From JAGTVG01 sp965365275 (GTDB lineage Bacteria; Bacteroidota; Bacteroidia; Cytophagales; Cyclobacteriaceae): DNA of 64,000 nucleotides. The position numbers were made by a program, and so were the translations under genes. The notes under the pieces are model-generated. The model was given only the letters and a program-made list of their open reading frames with translations, ran no database searches and was not told the origin of the DNA. The stretch spans positions 21,786 to 85,785 of the forward strand of contig CBDUBA010000006.1 of NCBI GenBank assembly GCA_965365275.1, given 5' to 3'. How positions within the stretch are numbered: position 1 is the stretch's first letter; each line of letters starts with the position of its first letter. This document shows positions 28,357 to 37,227 of this stretch, in pieces.

Positions 28357-28788
28357 TTAATCATCGGCCTTTATTTTTAAGGTTTTTATCAATGTATCCG
28401 GTGTCATAACCGGTAAATGGGAATATCTATAATCCTTTACATTCCTGGTAACTATCAAATCAATTCTTTTATAATCTGATGCAGAAAAATATTGAAGCGC
28501 ATCTTCAAAATCTTTGAAGTCAGATTCCAGAGCATTCAAAACAGCATCCTCATCTACTTTCAGAATGTTAAGGATCCCGGCCAGGTCTTTTAAAATAGAG
28601 ATGGTCATCTTTCTGCTTAAATGCTGATTTATCAGACAATATAAATTACTGAAGCACAGGGCAGAAGTATGGCCCTTGATCTTTCGATTTTCTATTAAAG
28701 AAAAGATTACCTCGGCACTATCTGAAAATGGTTTCCTATCTGTTAAATAGTCAATGATCACATCGGTATCAATAAATGCATCTGTCAT
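28357..28788 (-). CDS. PIN-domain toxin (VapC-like RNase)
   Basis: This 143-residue PIN protein has the acidic residues of the fold: Asp7, Asp9 and Asp13 in FIDTDVIIDYL, the central acid in FEDALQYFSA, and the late Asp in DLIVTRNVKDY. PIN toxins cleave RNA with Mg or Mn ions. The ATG at 28786-28788 overlaps the stop codon of the antitoxin gene (ATGA), so the toxin is translated by coupling and made after the antitoxin. The length and the DALQY segment fit the PIN_3-like branch common in Bacteroidota. Confidence 0.88.
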   Translation of the reverse strand: MTDAFIDTDVIIDYLTDRKPFSDSAEVIFSLIENRKIKGHTSALCFSNLYCLINQHLSRKMTISILKDLAGILNILKVDEDAVLNALESDFKDFEDALQYFSASDYKRIDLIVTRNVKDYRYSHLPVMTPDTLIKTLKIKADD

Positions 28789-29036
28789 TTTTCATATTTT
28801 TTTGAAAGTGCTTTTTTCAGTTCTTTTTTGAAATCGTAATTATCGGGTACTTTTAGTGAACCCTTTAATGCTTTTAACTTTGGGGAAATATTCAGATCCT
28901 GTATGGGTTCATCCGAAATCAGAACCTTAAAATAGCTTTCTACCAGGTCTGACAGGCTGCGTCCTTGATTTCTGGCATATTTCTTAGCCTTATCTGCCAG
29001 ATCTTTGTCGATACTCAGGTTAAGTCTGGAATACAT
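28785..29036 (-). CDS. antitoxin, DUF6364-like ribbon-helix-helix protein
   Basis: This 83-residue basic protein starts MYSRLNLSIDKDLADKAKKYA, the strand-helix pattern of ribbon-helix-helix antitoxins, continues with a second helix (SLSDLVESYFKVL), and ends in a Lys-rich tail (FKKELKKALSKKYEK) that probably wraps the PIN toxin. It is the upstream gene of the pair. Four copies of a TATGCGCATA-type box lie immediately in front of its start codon (29038-29115), so autorepression by the antitoxin or toxin-antitoxin complex is well supported by the sequence. The match to DUF6364 is from memory of its typical opening. Confidence 0.85.
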   Translation of the reverse strand: MYSRLNLSIDKDLADKAKKYARNQGRSLSDLVESYFKVLISDEPIQDLNISPKLKALKGSLKVPDNYDFKKELKKALSKKYEK

Positions 29037-29037
29037 T

Positions 29038-29115
29038 TATGCGCATAATTGATTAACTAAATATACGCATAAATTTAAAATTGTGCGCATAAATTATAGC
29101 TATTTTATGCGCATA
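29038..29115. promoter_or_regulatory. four-box operator of the PIN toxin-antitoxin operon
   Basis: Boxes lie at 29038-29047 (TATGCGCATA, perfect palindrome), 29062-29071 (TATACGCATA), 29082-29091 (TGTGCGCATA) and 29106-29115 (TATGCGCATA). Centre distances are 24, 20 and 24 bases, so the outer perfect boxes and inner imperfect boxes are arranged symmetrically. Box 1 touches the antitoxin start codon. Ribbon-helix-helix dimers bind short palindromes of this kind, and several dimers can be bridged by the toxin. Confidence 0.8.
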
Positions 29116-29166
29116 CTTATTTTTTTATCCGATCCTCGATTTTCTTCCAACCAATCAAAATCGGGC

Positions 29167-29604
29167 TTATTCCTGGCTTTCTGCAAAGGCCTTGAAGAGC
29201 TCAAGGTATTTAAAGGATTGTTTTTTGAAAGCACCGGGCATGAGAAAAGCAACTATTTTCATGAATCCACTGAATTGAAATTCATTTTCAGTGATATATT
29301 TTGTTTTTGTATCAGACAGCTTTTCAAACCTGTTTTTCACAACATTAAAGACTCCTTTAGCCTCATAGGTTCCTGAGAATTCATCAGGAAGATTTCTAAC
29401 TGTGATGGTTTCAATCATTTCAACTTCGCGTTTACCCATTTTGAAAAAGAGCCTTGATTTAGCGCCAGGTTGCCCGGGTGTTCCGCTGATGTGCTCGAAA
29501 CTTTGCAAGCCTTCCATCCATTTCTTCAGATTATCTGCATTATCAAATAATTCGATGACTTTATCGATGGGTTTCTCGATTTCAATTTCGGTTGTGTATT
29601 TCAT
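29167..29604 (-). CDS. SRPBCC-family protein
   Basis: This 145-residue protein has the START/SRPBCC layout: an opening strand EIEIEKPIDKVIELFDNADN, the segment LKKWMEGLQSFEHISG, several charged strands (RLFFKMGKREVEMIETI) and a long C-terminal helix (FKKQSFKYLELFKAFAE). The fold binds lipids or small hydrophobic ligands in a cavity; some members are cyclases, some stress proteins. Nothing in the neighbourhood tells which. It has no signal peptide and is probably a single-gene unit, with about 290 bases of unannotated sequence upstream before the typA gene ends. Confidence 0.85.
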   Translation of the reverse strand: MKYTTEIEIEKPIDKVIELFDNADNLKKWMEGLQSFEHISGTPGQPGAKSRLFFKMGKREVEMIETITVRNLPDEFSGTYEAKGVFNVVKNRFEKLSDTKTKYITENEFQFSGFMKIVAFLMPGAFKKQSFKYLELFKAFAESQE

Positions 29605-29898
29605 GGTTCTATATTTGGTTATTTACCCTGATAACAGGTTCATATGTATTCCTATATTATAGTTTTATATGCCGAATTAAGTAACGGGTAATCTCAAATA
29701 TACTTAAATCTGGTAAAAAATCAGGCTAAGAACTTCACGGATCTTTAATGTACTAATCCTTCAGCAGCGTTGCGTGTTGTGCGTAATGTGACTGGATAAT
29801 CCCGGTGAACCGGTTTTACCAAGGATGTCTACTAATTAAAAGGTGTGTTACAAATCCTCCCCTGAAATCCATTAGTATTATTATGCGGACAATTCAGA
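29605..29898. other. intergenic region, nothing recognised
   Basis: The gap lies between the start of the SRPBCC gene and the end of typA, both on the minus strand. It must hold the promoter of the former and any terminator of the latter. A short CCGG..CCGG inverted repeat lies around 29810-29822; no coding relic was seen. Confidence 0.3.
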
Positions 29899-31704
29899 TT
29901 AACTGGCTTTCCCTGATTTCTTGCGTTCATGTTCCTTAAGAAAGATCTTTCTTAAACGCAATGAACGTGGTGTAACTTCAAGGTATTCATCTTCCCCGAT
30001 ATATTCCATTGCTTCTTCCAGTGAGAAAATCACAGCAGGCGTGATGAAGATCTTATCATCCGAACCGGCGGCACGGATGTTCGATAGCTTCTTGGTCTTC
30101 GTCAGGTTTACCGTGATGTCATTCTGCCTTATGTGTTCTCCAACCACCTGGCCTTCATAGATCTCTTCTTTAGGGTGAACGAAGAAGGTGCCCCGATCCT
30201 GAAGCTTATTGATCGAATAGGCAATCGCCGTACCTGTTTCCATTGAGATGAGTGATCCGTTTCTTCTGCCCTGGATCTCACCCTTCCAGGATTGAAATTC
30301 TTTGAACCTGTGTGCCATAATAGCTTCACCTTCCGTGGCAGTAAGCATCAGATTACGCAGTCCGATGATCCCTCTTGAGGGGATATCAAATTCAAGATGA
30401 GACCTGTCACCTTTGGTATCAATATGGAGGATCTCACCTTTTCTTTGTGTAACAAGCTCGATCACTTTTCCTGAAAATTCCTCCGGAACATGCACGGTCA
30501 TAGATTCAATAGGTTCATGATCCTTACCGTCGATCTTCTTTATGATTACTTTGGGTTGTCCCAATTGCAATTCGTATCCTTCTCTTCTCATGGTCTCGAC
30601 CAGGATTGATAGGTGAAGAATCCCTCTTCCGTATACGATAAAGATCTCTGGTGATTCTGTTTCTTCCACCCTGAGTGCCAGGTTCTTTTCCGTTTCCTTA
30701 AAAAGACGTTCCCTGATCTGTCTGGAGGTGACAAATTTACCTTCCCGTCCATAGAACGGGGAATTATTGATGGTGAACAACATGCTCATGGTCGGTTCAT
30801 CGATCTCCAAAGGTTTCAGTCCTTCCGGTTCCTCCAGGTCTGCCACAGTATCTCCTATATCAAAATCTTCCAATCCCAGTATGGCGCAGATCTCACCGGC
30901 TTTGACCTCCGTTTTGATTTTTTCCTTAGCGAGGCCTTCAAAAACGTATAATTCTTTGATCCTGGATTTAATGACCTTTCCATCATGTTTTATCAAGGAT
31001 ACATCCATGCCCCATTTAATGCTTCCCCTGGATAGTTTCCCAACAGCAATCCGTCCGGTATACGAGGAATAATCCAGGGAAGATATCTGAAGTTGCGTAG
31101 TGCCAGGCACGAATTCTTCTTTGGGGATATGCTCAAGTATCGTATCAAGGAGGTAAGAAATATCGTTAGTAGGTTTCTGCCAGTCAGCCGACATCCAGCC
31201 ATCTTTTGATGATCCATAGACCACCGGGAAGTCAAGCTGTTCTTCTGAAGCTTCCAGGTGATACATCAGATCAAAAACCGATTCATGGACTGCTTCGGGA
31301 TCACAGTTGGGCTTATCTACCTTATTGACCACTACTATGGGTTTCAGATCAAGGGCAATGGCTTTTTGCAATACAAACCGTGTTTGAGGCATTGGTCCTT
31401 CAAATGCATCCACCAGTAAAAGCACCCCGCTCGCCATGTTAAGTACACGCTCAACTTCCCCGCCAAAATCACTGTGCCCTGGGGTATCAATAATATTGAT
31501 CTTAGTATTCTTATACCGTACAGCTACATTTTTAGAAAGAATGGTAATACCTCTTTCCCGTTCAAGGTCATTACTGTCCAGTATCAATTCACCCATATCC
31601 TGGTTGTCCCGGAATAACCGCACCTGGTGTAATATCCTGTCCACCAAGGTAGTTTTCCCATGGTCGACATGGGCGATGATGGCAATATTTCGTATCTCCT
31701 GCAT
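29899..31704 (-). CDS. typA: ribosome-associated GTPase TypA/BipA
   Basis: This 601-residue protein is full length for TypA. The G domain shows IIAHVDHGKTTLVDRILH (G1), RGITI (G2), DTPGHSDFGGEVER (G3) and NKVDKP (G4). Domain 2 (TGRIAVGKLSRGSI) and the EF-G-like domains with RGIIGLR and the C-terminal TGTAIAYSINKLQDRG segment follow. TypA acts on the 70S ribosome in 50S assembly and in stress or low-temperature growth. A -7-type element lies 38 bases before the start codon. It is the only clear translation gene in the window and marks ordinary chromosome between accessory blocks. Confidence 0.97.
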   Translation of the reverse strand: MQEIRNIAIIAHVDHGKTTLVDRILHQVRLFRDNQDMGELILDSNDLERERGITILSKNVAVRYKNTKINIIDTPGHSDFGGEVERVLNMASGVLLLVDAFEGPMPQTRFVLQKAIALDLKPIVVVNKVDKPNCDPEAVHESVFDLMYHLEASEEQLDFPVVYGSSKDGWMSADWQKPTNDISYLLDTILEHIPKEEFVPGTTQLQISSLDYSSYTGRIAVGKLSRGSIKWGMDVSLIKHDGKVIKSRIKELYVFEGLAKEKIKTEVKAGEICAILGLEDFDIGDTVADLEEPEGLKPLEIDEPTMSMLFTINNSPFYGREGKFVTSRQIRERLFKETEKNLALRVEETESPEIFIVYGRGILHLSILVETMRREGYELQLGQPKVIIKKIDGKDHEPIESMTVHVPEEFSGKVIELVTQRKGEILHIDTKGDRSHLEFDIPSRGIIGLRNLMLTATEGEAIMAHRFKEFQSWKGEIQGRRNGSLISMETGTAIAYSINKLQDRGTFFVHPKEEIYEGQVVGEHIRQNDITVNLTKTKKLSNIRAAGSDDKIFITPAVIFSLEEAMEYIGEDEYLEVTPRSLRLRKIFLKEHERKKSGKAS

Positions 31705-31741
31705 GAATCGTTTTATCTGTTATTTAAACCTGAATGAAGGG

Positions 31742-31749
31742 CAAAGGTA
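31742..31749 (-). promoter_or_regulatory. candidate -7 box of typA
   Basis: On the minus strand the sequence TACCTTTG matches the Bacteroidota -7 consensus TAnnTTTG. It lies 38 bases in front of the typA ATG. No convincing -33 TTG is at the usual distance, so the match could be partial. Confidence 0.4.
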
Positions 31750-32173
31750 CAGCTTAATGTAATAGGAAGCGGTTGTTCTATTGAACTAATAAACAGCAGA
31801 TAAATGGTCCAGTTTATTCCATTGGTAATTTCAGGTCAGTTTTTAACTTCATTGAGATTTTTTAGCTGTCTCTTAAATGATTTTCTGGATACTGGTATTT
31901 TTGATCACAAGCCTACAGATCTCACTAAACGGCATTGGTCTCTATTTGCAGGATTTCCATGCCTATACAGCGGTATGAAAAAGTTCAGCAAATAATTAAT
32001 TGGATCTTCAAAATTCTCAAATTCTGACAAGCGCTTTGGAACAAAACAGTTGGCAATAATATTGAGTTTTCCAGTACGAAATGAGCCTGTTTTGTTACTT
32101 CCTTAAATTATCACTTAGAGAATGTTATAAATAATTTTTTCTTAAATTGCATTTTACATAGCATGCAAAAGAA
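31750..32173. other. intergenic region between typA and the antiporter gene
   Basis: This region of about 420 bases contains the promoters of both divergent genes. A 63-codon plus frame (31804-31995) has no family signature. The minus strand of the same stretch has a long frame broken by two stops. I see no supported gene. An undetected relic remains possible because the minus-strand frame has fairly normal composition. Confidence 0.3.
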
Positions 32174-34033
32174 ATGGATCTTATCAACTATTGGCCTTTA
32201 TTTGTAATTTTTGTGATCGCCTGGATTGTACCCCTTCTGCTATCCTGGATGGAGATCTCGAAGGTGCCAGCAGTAATCGTTGAAATTATACTGGGTGTGA
32301 TCATCGGACCTTACGTACTTGATCTGATCCCTGAAGAGGAGTACATCGACTTTTTAGCCAGTACAGGATTTCTATTCCTTATTTTTCTGGCCGGATTTGA
32401 AATTGATTTGAACAAGATACTGGCAACCTTACCGATACGGAAACTTAGACAAGTGGATTTGATAAGCAATACCTTGTTGATTGCTGTATTTATTTATATT
32501 GGATCATTGATCCTCGCATTTCCTTTTGGTTGGTTGCTCAACCAGTTTTTTGGAGTGGATCTGGTATTCTTTTCATTGCTGCTGCCTACAGTGGCCTTAA
32601 GCATCATTGTTCCTATACTGAAGGCCGACGGTGAGATGCAACAGAAATTCGGACAGGTATTGCTCATGGAGGGCGCTATTGCTACCCTTATGAGCATCAT
32701 CCTGATCTCTTTGTATTCAGGGATTCTGAAGCACGGATTCCGGTTTGAGTTATTATTATTCTCCGTGATATTCCTTGTTTTTATTCTAACTTATGTTGTT
32801 GGCAGAAGGTTATTACGTATACGCGTATTCCAGAAATTGTTATACCGCCTTGAACATGCGGCAAGCCAGATTCGTGTTCGTGGAACGGTTGCCCTGATGC
32901 TGTTTTTCGTTATTATAGCCAATCTCATCAATACGGAACTCGTGATGGGAGCCTTTTTTTGCGGCATACTGCTCAGTATGTTCGTAAGTAAGGAAAGGTC
33001 TGCCTTGCTCTTCAAACTCGATGGCATGAGTTACGGATTTTTCATCCCCATATTTTTTATAATGGTGGGAGTTGATCTCGAATTATCGGCGCTCGCCTCG
33101 TTTAAAACCGCCCTGCCCCTGATTTTGAGCATACTGATTGGTTTTATGATAACCCAGGTACTTCCGGCATTTATAATGGTCAGGGTTTTCGGATTTAAAA
33201 AGGCCCTTTCCGGAGGTATTCTCTTATCCTCCAGACTTGGTCTTTCGATTGCATACGGACAAATCGGTTTATCCCTGGGTGTTATATCCCGGGCTGATAA
33301 TGCGGGAATAGTAGCCGCCGCTATATTGGCGAGTTTGCTATCACCGGTGATCTATTACCTCTTCAATAATAGGAAGGAACATTTCCATCAGATTACAATT
33401 CTTGGCGGAAGCCTAGCCAGTTTATACCTTGCGGAGAGATTCCGGCTTCACAGCATTAACTGCAGAACCATCATCAGGAAAAAGGAAATGACGACTGAAT
33501 TTGAAAGGAAAGGTATCCCTTACGAATATGTCGATAAATTAGATTCTGAATTTCTGAATTCCTTGCATATCCGTACCGGTGAACTGGTTGTTGTACTTAC
33601 GGAATCTAAAAACCTAAACCTGGAGTTAACCAGATATATAAAAAACCAGTTAAACCACAGTAAGATCATAACCAGGAAGCATTCGGGAGCCCATGATCTT
33701 TTAGGACCTAATACTGATATTAAACTGGTCGATAACAACGAGATCCTGGCCAGTCATGTGGAGGATATGATCGCACGACCCGACGCGGTATCCTCGTTAG
33801 CCGTCAGTTTTGATAACTACCGCCTGGAAGAAATACACATTACTAACAACTCGGTTCACCGGAAGCTCGTCAAGGATATCGCGTTTCCACAGACCGGCTC
33901 CCTGGTGATCCATAGACGTGGGGGAGAGATATTTATTCCTCATGGGAATACACATCTCTTAATTGGTGATGTAGTAACGGTTATCGGCAATACCGCTGCC
34001 TTAAACCAGTTTCGAAAATTACTGGAACGATAA
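32174..34033 (+). CDS. CPA2-type cation:proton antiporter (Kef-like)
   Basis: This 619-residue membrane protein has about twelve helices in residues 8-400, including the CPA2 landmarks VPAVIVEIILGVIIGP and GFLFLIFLAGFEID near the start and SAIAYG-type SRLGLSIAYGQIG near residue 355. A soluble part follows: a nucleotide-binding RCK-N-like fold (HQITILGGSLASLYLAERF) and a TrkA-C-like domain at about 550-619 (IAFPQTGSLVIHRRGGEIFIPHG). The glycine motif of the RCK-N half is GGSLAS, an altered dinucleotide site. It probably exchanges K or Na for protons across the inner membrane and is gated by a ligand on the soluble domain. It forms a single-gene unit. Confidence 0.88.
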   Translation: MDLINYWPLFVIFVIAWIVPLLLSWMEISKVPAVIVEIILGVIIGPYVLDLIPEEEYIDFLASTGFLFLIFLAGFEIDLNKILATLPIRKLRQVDLISNTLLIAVFIYIGSLILAFPFGWLLNQFFGVDLVFFSLLLPTVALSIIVPILKADGEMQQKFGQVLLMEGAIATLMSIILISLYSGILKHGFRFELLLFSVIFLVFILTYVVGRRLLRIRVFQKLLYRLEHAASQIRVRGTVALMLFFVIIANLINTELVMGAFFCGILLSMFVSKERSALLFKLDGMSYGFFIPIFFIMVGVDLELSALASFKTALPLILSILIGFMITQVLPAFIMVRVFGFKKALSGGILLSSRLGLSIAYGQIGLSLGVISRADNAGIVAAAILASLLSPVIYYLFNNRKEHFHQITILGGSLASLYLAERFRLHSINCRTIIRKKEMTTEFERKGIPYEYVDKLDSEFLNSLHIRTGELVVVLTESKNLNLELTRYIKNQLNHSKIITRKHSGAHDLLGPNTDIKLVDNNEILASHVEDMIARPDAVSSLAVSFDNYRLEEIHITNNSVHRKLVKDIAFPQTGSLVIHRRGGEIFIPHGNTHLLIGDVVTVIGNTAALNQFRKLLER

Positions 34034-34168
34034 GGGGCTGGATATAGTTCTGACACTTACAATCTGAATGAAAAAATCAAGATAAATGTTTCAAAGTATC
34101 CAGCACCAAAAATTTGTTTACGTTTAAATGATCTTTTTATTTGGTAATGAAACCTGGTTTTCAGATCA

Positions 34169-36892
34169 TTAATCTTCCATTTCCGGAATTTCAGCTATAC
34201 TTGTTTCATATTCAAAGCCATATGTTCCGGAGCCCACCTCGATCACCACATCCTCACCTTTAACGTTCACGTTTTCATACACTTCAGCTATATTTTTCCC
34301 GGAGGCCTTATCAGTAACTTTATTTATGGCCGCTTTAGGAAGTGTAATAATCGCTGTTGTATTGGCCGGTATTTCAGTTTCAATGATAAGGTGCCCATCT
34401 TTGATCTCCCACTGCGATTTGATCAATCCGTGCACACTCTCCATTTGGGCTTTGACATATTTTAAACGATTATCCGGTTTTGGCTGGATTAGTATGTGCT
34501 TGTATCCTGGTTTTCCGATATCCAGACCTGCAGAAACCTTGTACATCCAGTCGCCTATTGCACCATAGGCATAATGATTGAAAGAATTCATGCCGGGATC
34601 CTGGAATGTGCTGTCCGGTTTCTGACCATCCCATCTTTCCCAGATGGTGGTGGCACCCATCGTTACAGGATACAGCCATGAAGGGAAGGTTTCCTGTAAT
34701 AAAAGATCGTATGCGACATCCAATTGACCATTATCCGATAGTACTTTGCACAGGTAGGGTGTCCCCAGGAATCCTGTCGAAAGATGGTTGTTCCTTGATC
34801 TTATATTATCCACTAGAAATCCAGTAGATTTTGGTATCAAGTCTTCAGGCAGAAGGTCAAACATTAAAGCCAGAACATAGGAAGTCTGTGAATCTGAGAT
34901 AATCCTACCGGACGGTGTAACAAAATCATAGATGAATTCCTCTTTTGCCTTTTTGAAAAGTGCATGATATTTTTCAGCATCTTCAGTTTTCCCCAGTTCT
35001 TCCGCGGTAAGGGCTACCAGCTTGGCTGAATAAGCAATAAAGGCTTTGATCAACAGATCCTGGTTGGTATGTCCATCGGGAACCGTATGCCGGGTGATCT
35101 CCGGTTTATAATACAACCAATCCCCAAAACCCTTCCAGGGGACATTTTTCCGGTTTGCCATATAATCTGTATAGGCTTTCATGGAAGCGTATTGTGTTTC
35201 AAGCATGCGCTTATCGCCATATACCTGGAAGATTGTCCAGGGTGCAATGGTGGCTACGTCACCCCAACCCGTACTGGATTCCTCACTACGGATCACATTC
35301 GGGACCACGACCGGGACCATGCCATTTTCTGACTGTTCGGCAGACAGGTCCTTCAGCCATTTAGTAAAGAACGCAGCAACATCCATGTTATAGGCTGCGG
35401 TACTAATAAAGGCCTGGGCATCGCCAGTCCATCCCAGGCGTTCATCCCTCTGTGGACAGTCTGTGGGCACATCCAGGAAATTGCCTTTCTGTCCCCACTG
35501 GATGTTGCTCTGTAATTGGTTCAGCAATGGATTTGAAGATTCAAAATTCCCCGTGACTTTCATGTCAGAGTGGATAACTACACCGGTCAGGTCATCTGCT
35601 GTCAATTCTCCGGGGAATCCATCTATGGCTACATACCGAAATCCAAAGAAAGTAAACTTAGGTTCATATATTTCTGTCCCTTTTCCTTTCAGGATATAAT
35701 TTGTAGTTGCTTTAGCGGCCCTGAGGTTTACTGTATAGAATTCACCATATTTGTCCAATACCTCTGCATACCGCAAGGTCACTTCATCTCCTTTTTTCCC
35801 TTTTACCCTGAGCTTGATCCATCCGACCATATTTTGTCCCATATCGGCAACCAGTGTACCTTTTGGTGTTGTCCAGATCTTTACGGGTTTCAATTCCTGT
35901 ATTTTTTTTACAGGTACTGTTTCCGTGCCGATCAAATTTTCGAGTGGATAATCGGCAACATCCACTGCTTCCCAGTCCCCGTCATTGAAATTATGCTTAT
36001 TCCAGCCTTCCATTTCCCTGGAAGCATCATAGGTTTCGCCGTCATAGAGGCTGTTCATGATAATCGGGCCGTTATTGCTGCCTTTCCAGTCTGCATCCGA
36101 GATGATAGTTGCAGAACTGCCATCCTCAAACACGATTTCAACCTGGCAAAGCAGTCCCAGTTTTTTACCATATACCCCCCAGTTATCCTGCCAGCCAAGA
36201 TGACCACGGTACCAGCCATCACCCAGCTGGGCTCCAATGGCATTTTTACCAGATGTAAGATGATCCGTAACATCAAAAACCTGGTATTGCAAACGTTTAT
36301 CATACACTGTCCATCCAGGAGTGAATACCTCATCGCCTACGACTTTTCCATTGATGGAAAGCTCATAGATGCCATGGGCTGTAACATAAGCCCTGGCTTT
36401 GGCGACCCGCTTATCCAGTGTGAAATTCTTCCGCACAAATAATCCCGGGCCCTTTGGTTTTTCTTCCTGTTTTGGTTCTATCCATTTGGCTTTCCAGTCG
36501 GAAACATCCAAAAGACCCATTTCCCACCAGGCCGGGGCATTCCAGGAAGAACTGTTCCCCTGGTTATCATTTATACGAACGCGCCAGAAATATCGGGTTC
36601 CTGATAATAATTCCGGTCCTTCATAGGGTATTTGTATGGATTGGTCTGAGGATACTTCTCCGGATTCCCAATGAAGTTCTGTGAATGAATCAGAACCAGC
36701 GACCTGGATCTCATAGGAATTTTGCATAATATTTGTTCCTTCGCCTTTAATTTTCCAGCTGAAACGTGGTGCCTGGGTATCGATGCCCATGGGACTGGTT
36801 TTATACTCGACCGTATGGTCATATGTTTCAAGACTTTGAGCCAATCCCATTAAAGGAAGAAGCAGGATGCATGCTGTTAAAATATATTTCAT
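34169..36892 (-). CDS. GH78 alpha-L-rhamnosidase, exported
   Basis: This 907-residue precursor has a signal peptide (ILLLPLMGLAQ). Domains in order are a fibronectin-like N-terminal domain (TQAPRFSWKI), the Bac_rhamnosid_N lectin-like domain (AKARAYVTAHGIYELSING, PGWTVYDKRLQYQ), the concanavalin-like domain, the (alpha/alpha)6 barrel with the catalytic-site signature DCPQRDERLGWTGDAQAF, and a beta-sandwich tail (HILIQPKPDNRLKYVKA). The Glu in DERLGW is the expected general acid of GH78, and the Glu in TIWERWDG is the candidate base. It should release L-rhamnose from pectic side chains, from rhamnosylated plant glycosides or from algal glycans. No regulator or transporter is next to it; rhamnose catabolism genes are not in this window. 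Confidence 0.93.
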   Translation of the reverse strand: MKYILTACILLLPLMGLAQSLETYDHTVEYKTSPMGIDTQAPRFSWKIKGEGTNIMQNSYEIQVAGSDSFTELHWESGEVSSDQSIQIPYEGPELLSGTRYFWRVRINDNQGNSSSWNAPAWWEMGLLDVSDWKAKWIEPKQEEKPKGPGLFVRKNFTLDKRVAKARAYVTAHGIYELSINGKVVGDEVFTPGWTVYDKRLQYQVFDVTDHLTSGKNAIGAQLGDGWYRGHLGWQDNWGVYGKKLGLLCQVEIVFEDGSSATIISDADWKGSNNGPIIMNSLYDGETYDASREMEGWNKHNFNDGDWEAVDVADYPLENLIGTETVPVKKIQELKPVKIWTTPKGTLVADMGQNMVGWIKLRVKGKKGDEVTLRYAEVLDKYGEFYTVNLRAAKATTNYILKGKGTEIYEPKFTFFGFRYVAIDGFPGELTADDLTGVVIHSDMKVTGNFESSNPLLNQLQSNIQWGQKGNFLDVPTDCPQRDERLGWTGDAQAFISTAAYNMDVAAFFTKWLKDLSAEQSENGMVPVVVPNVIRSEESSTGWGDVATIAPWTIFQVYGDKRMLETQYASMKAYTDYMANRKNVPWKGFGDWLYYKPEITRHTVPDGHTNQDLLIKAFIAYSAKLVALTAEELGKTEDAEKYHALFKKAKEEFIYDFVTPSGRIISDSQTSYVLALMFDLLPEDLIPKSTGFLVDNIRSRNNHLSTGFLGTPYLCKVLSDNGQLDVAYDLLLQETFPSWLYPVTMGATTIWERWDGQKPDSTFQDPGMNSFNHYAYGAIGDWMYKVSAGLDIGKPGYKHILIQPKPDNRLKYVKAQMESVHGLIKSQWEIKDGHLIIETEIPANTTAIITLPKAAINKVTDKASGKNIAEVYENVNVKGEDVVIEVGSGTYGFEYETSIAEIPEMED

Positions 36893-37161
36893 AGTATTCC
36901 TTTATTAAAAATTATCCAGATAAAAAGTTTTACTAAAATCAGATCAGGTCCGTAGTCAAAAAGTACGTATCAGGCCTGAAATCCGGGTAAAACTTCAATT
37001 TATAAAAAAATCTGATTTTCATTGGATTTTTTCCCCGTTATATTGCGTATCGAATATTTTATTAATATACATTTGAACAGATCACGCCGCAACTGTTGGA
37101 AGTAAGGATAGCAAGGCCGAAATATCCCCTAATCAAAATGTACTTCCCGATTAATTCTTGC

Positions 37162-37169
37162 TAAATTTG
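37162..37169 (+). promoter_or_regulatory. candidate -7 box of the PPK2 gene
   Basis: TAAATTTG fits TAnnTTTG and lies 58 bases in front of the ATG at 37228, which leaves a leader of about 50 bases. The remaining intergenic DNA (36893-37227) holds the promoter of the rhamnosidase gene on the other strand; nothing else is recognised there. Confidence 0.45.
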
Positions 37170-37227
37170 ATATTAATCGGTCTGATATTCACAGGCAGTA
37201 GAATATTTCAGTAAAAACCCAAATACC

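Noticed and set aside
29038..29115. CRISPR-like or iteron array in front of the antitoxin gene
   Set aside because: The repeats are 10-base palindromes with 10- to 14-base spacing and sit at a toxin-antitoxin start; an operator explains them fully.
31804..31995. 63-codon plus-strand frame between typA and the antiporter gene
   Set aside because: It has no recognisable motif, and the opposite strand has a similarly long frame with two stops; open frames of this size occur by chance.
35570..36442. 290-codon plus-strand frame opposite the rhamnosidase gene
   Set aside because: It is a shadow of the strongly supported GH78 coding sequence and has a Cys/Phe-rich, unnatural composition.
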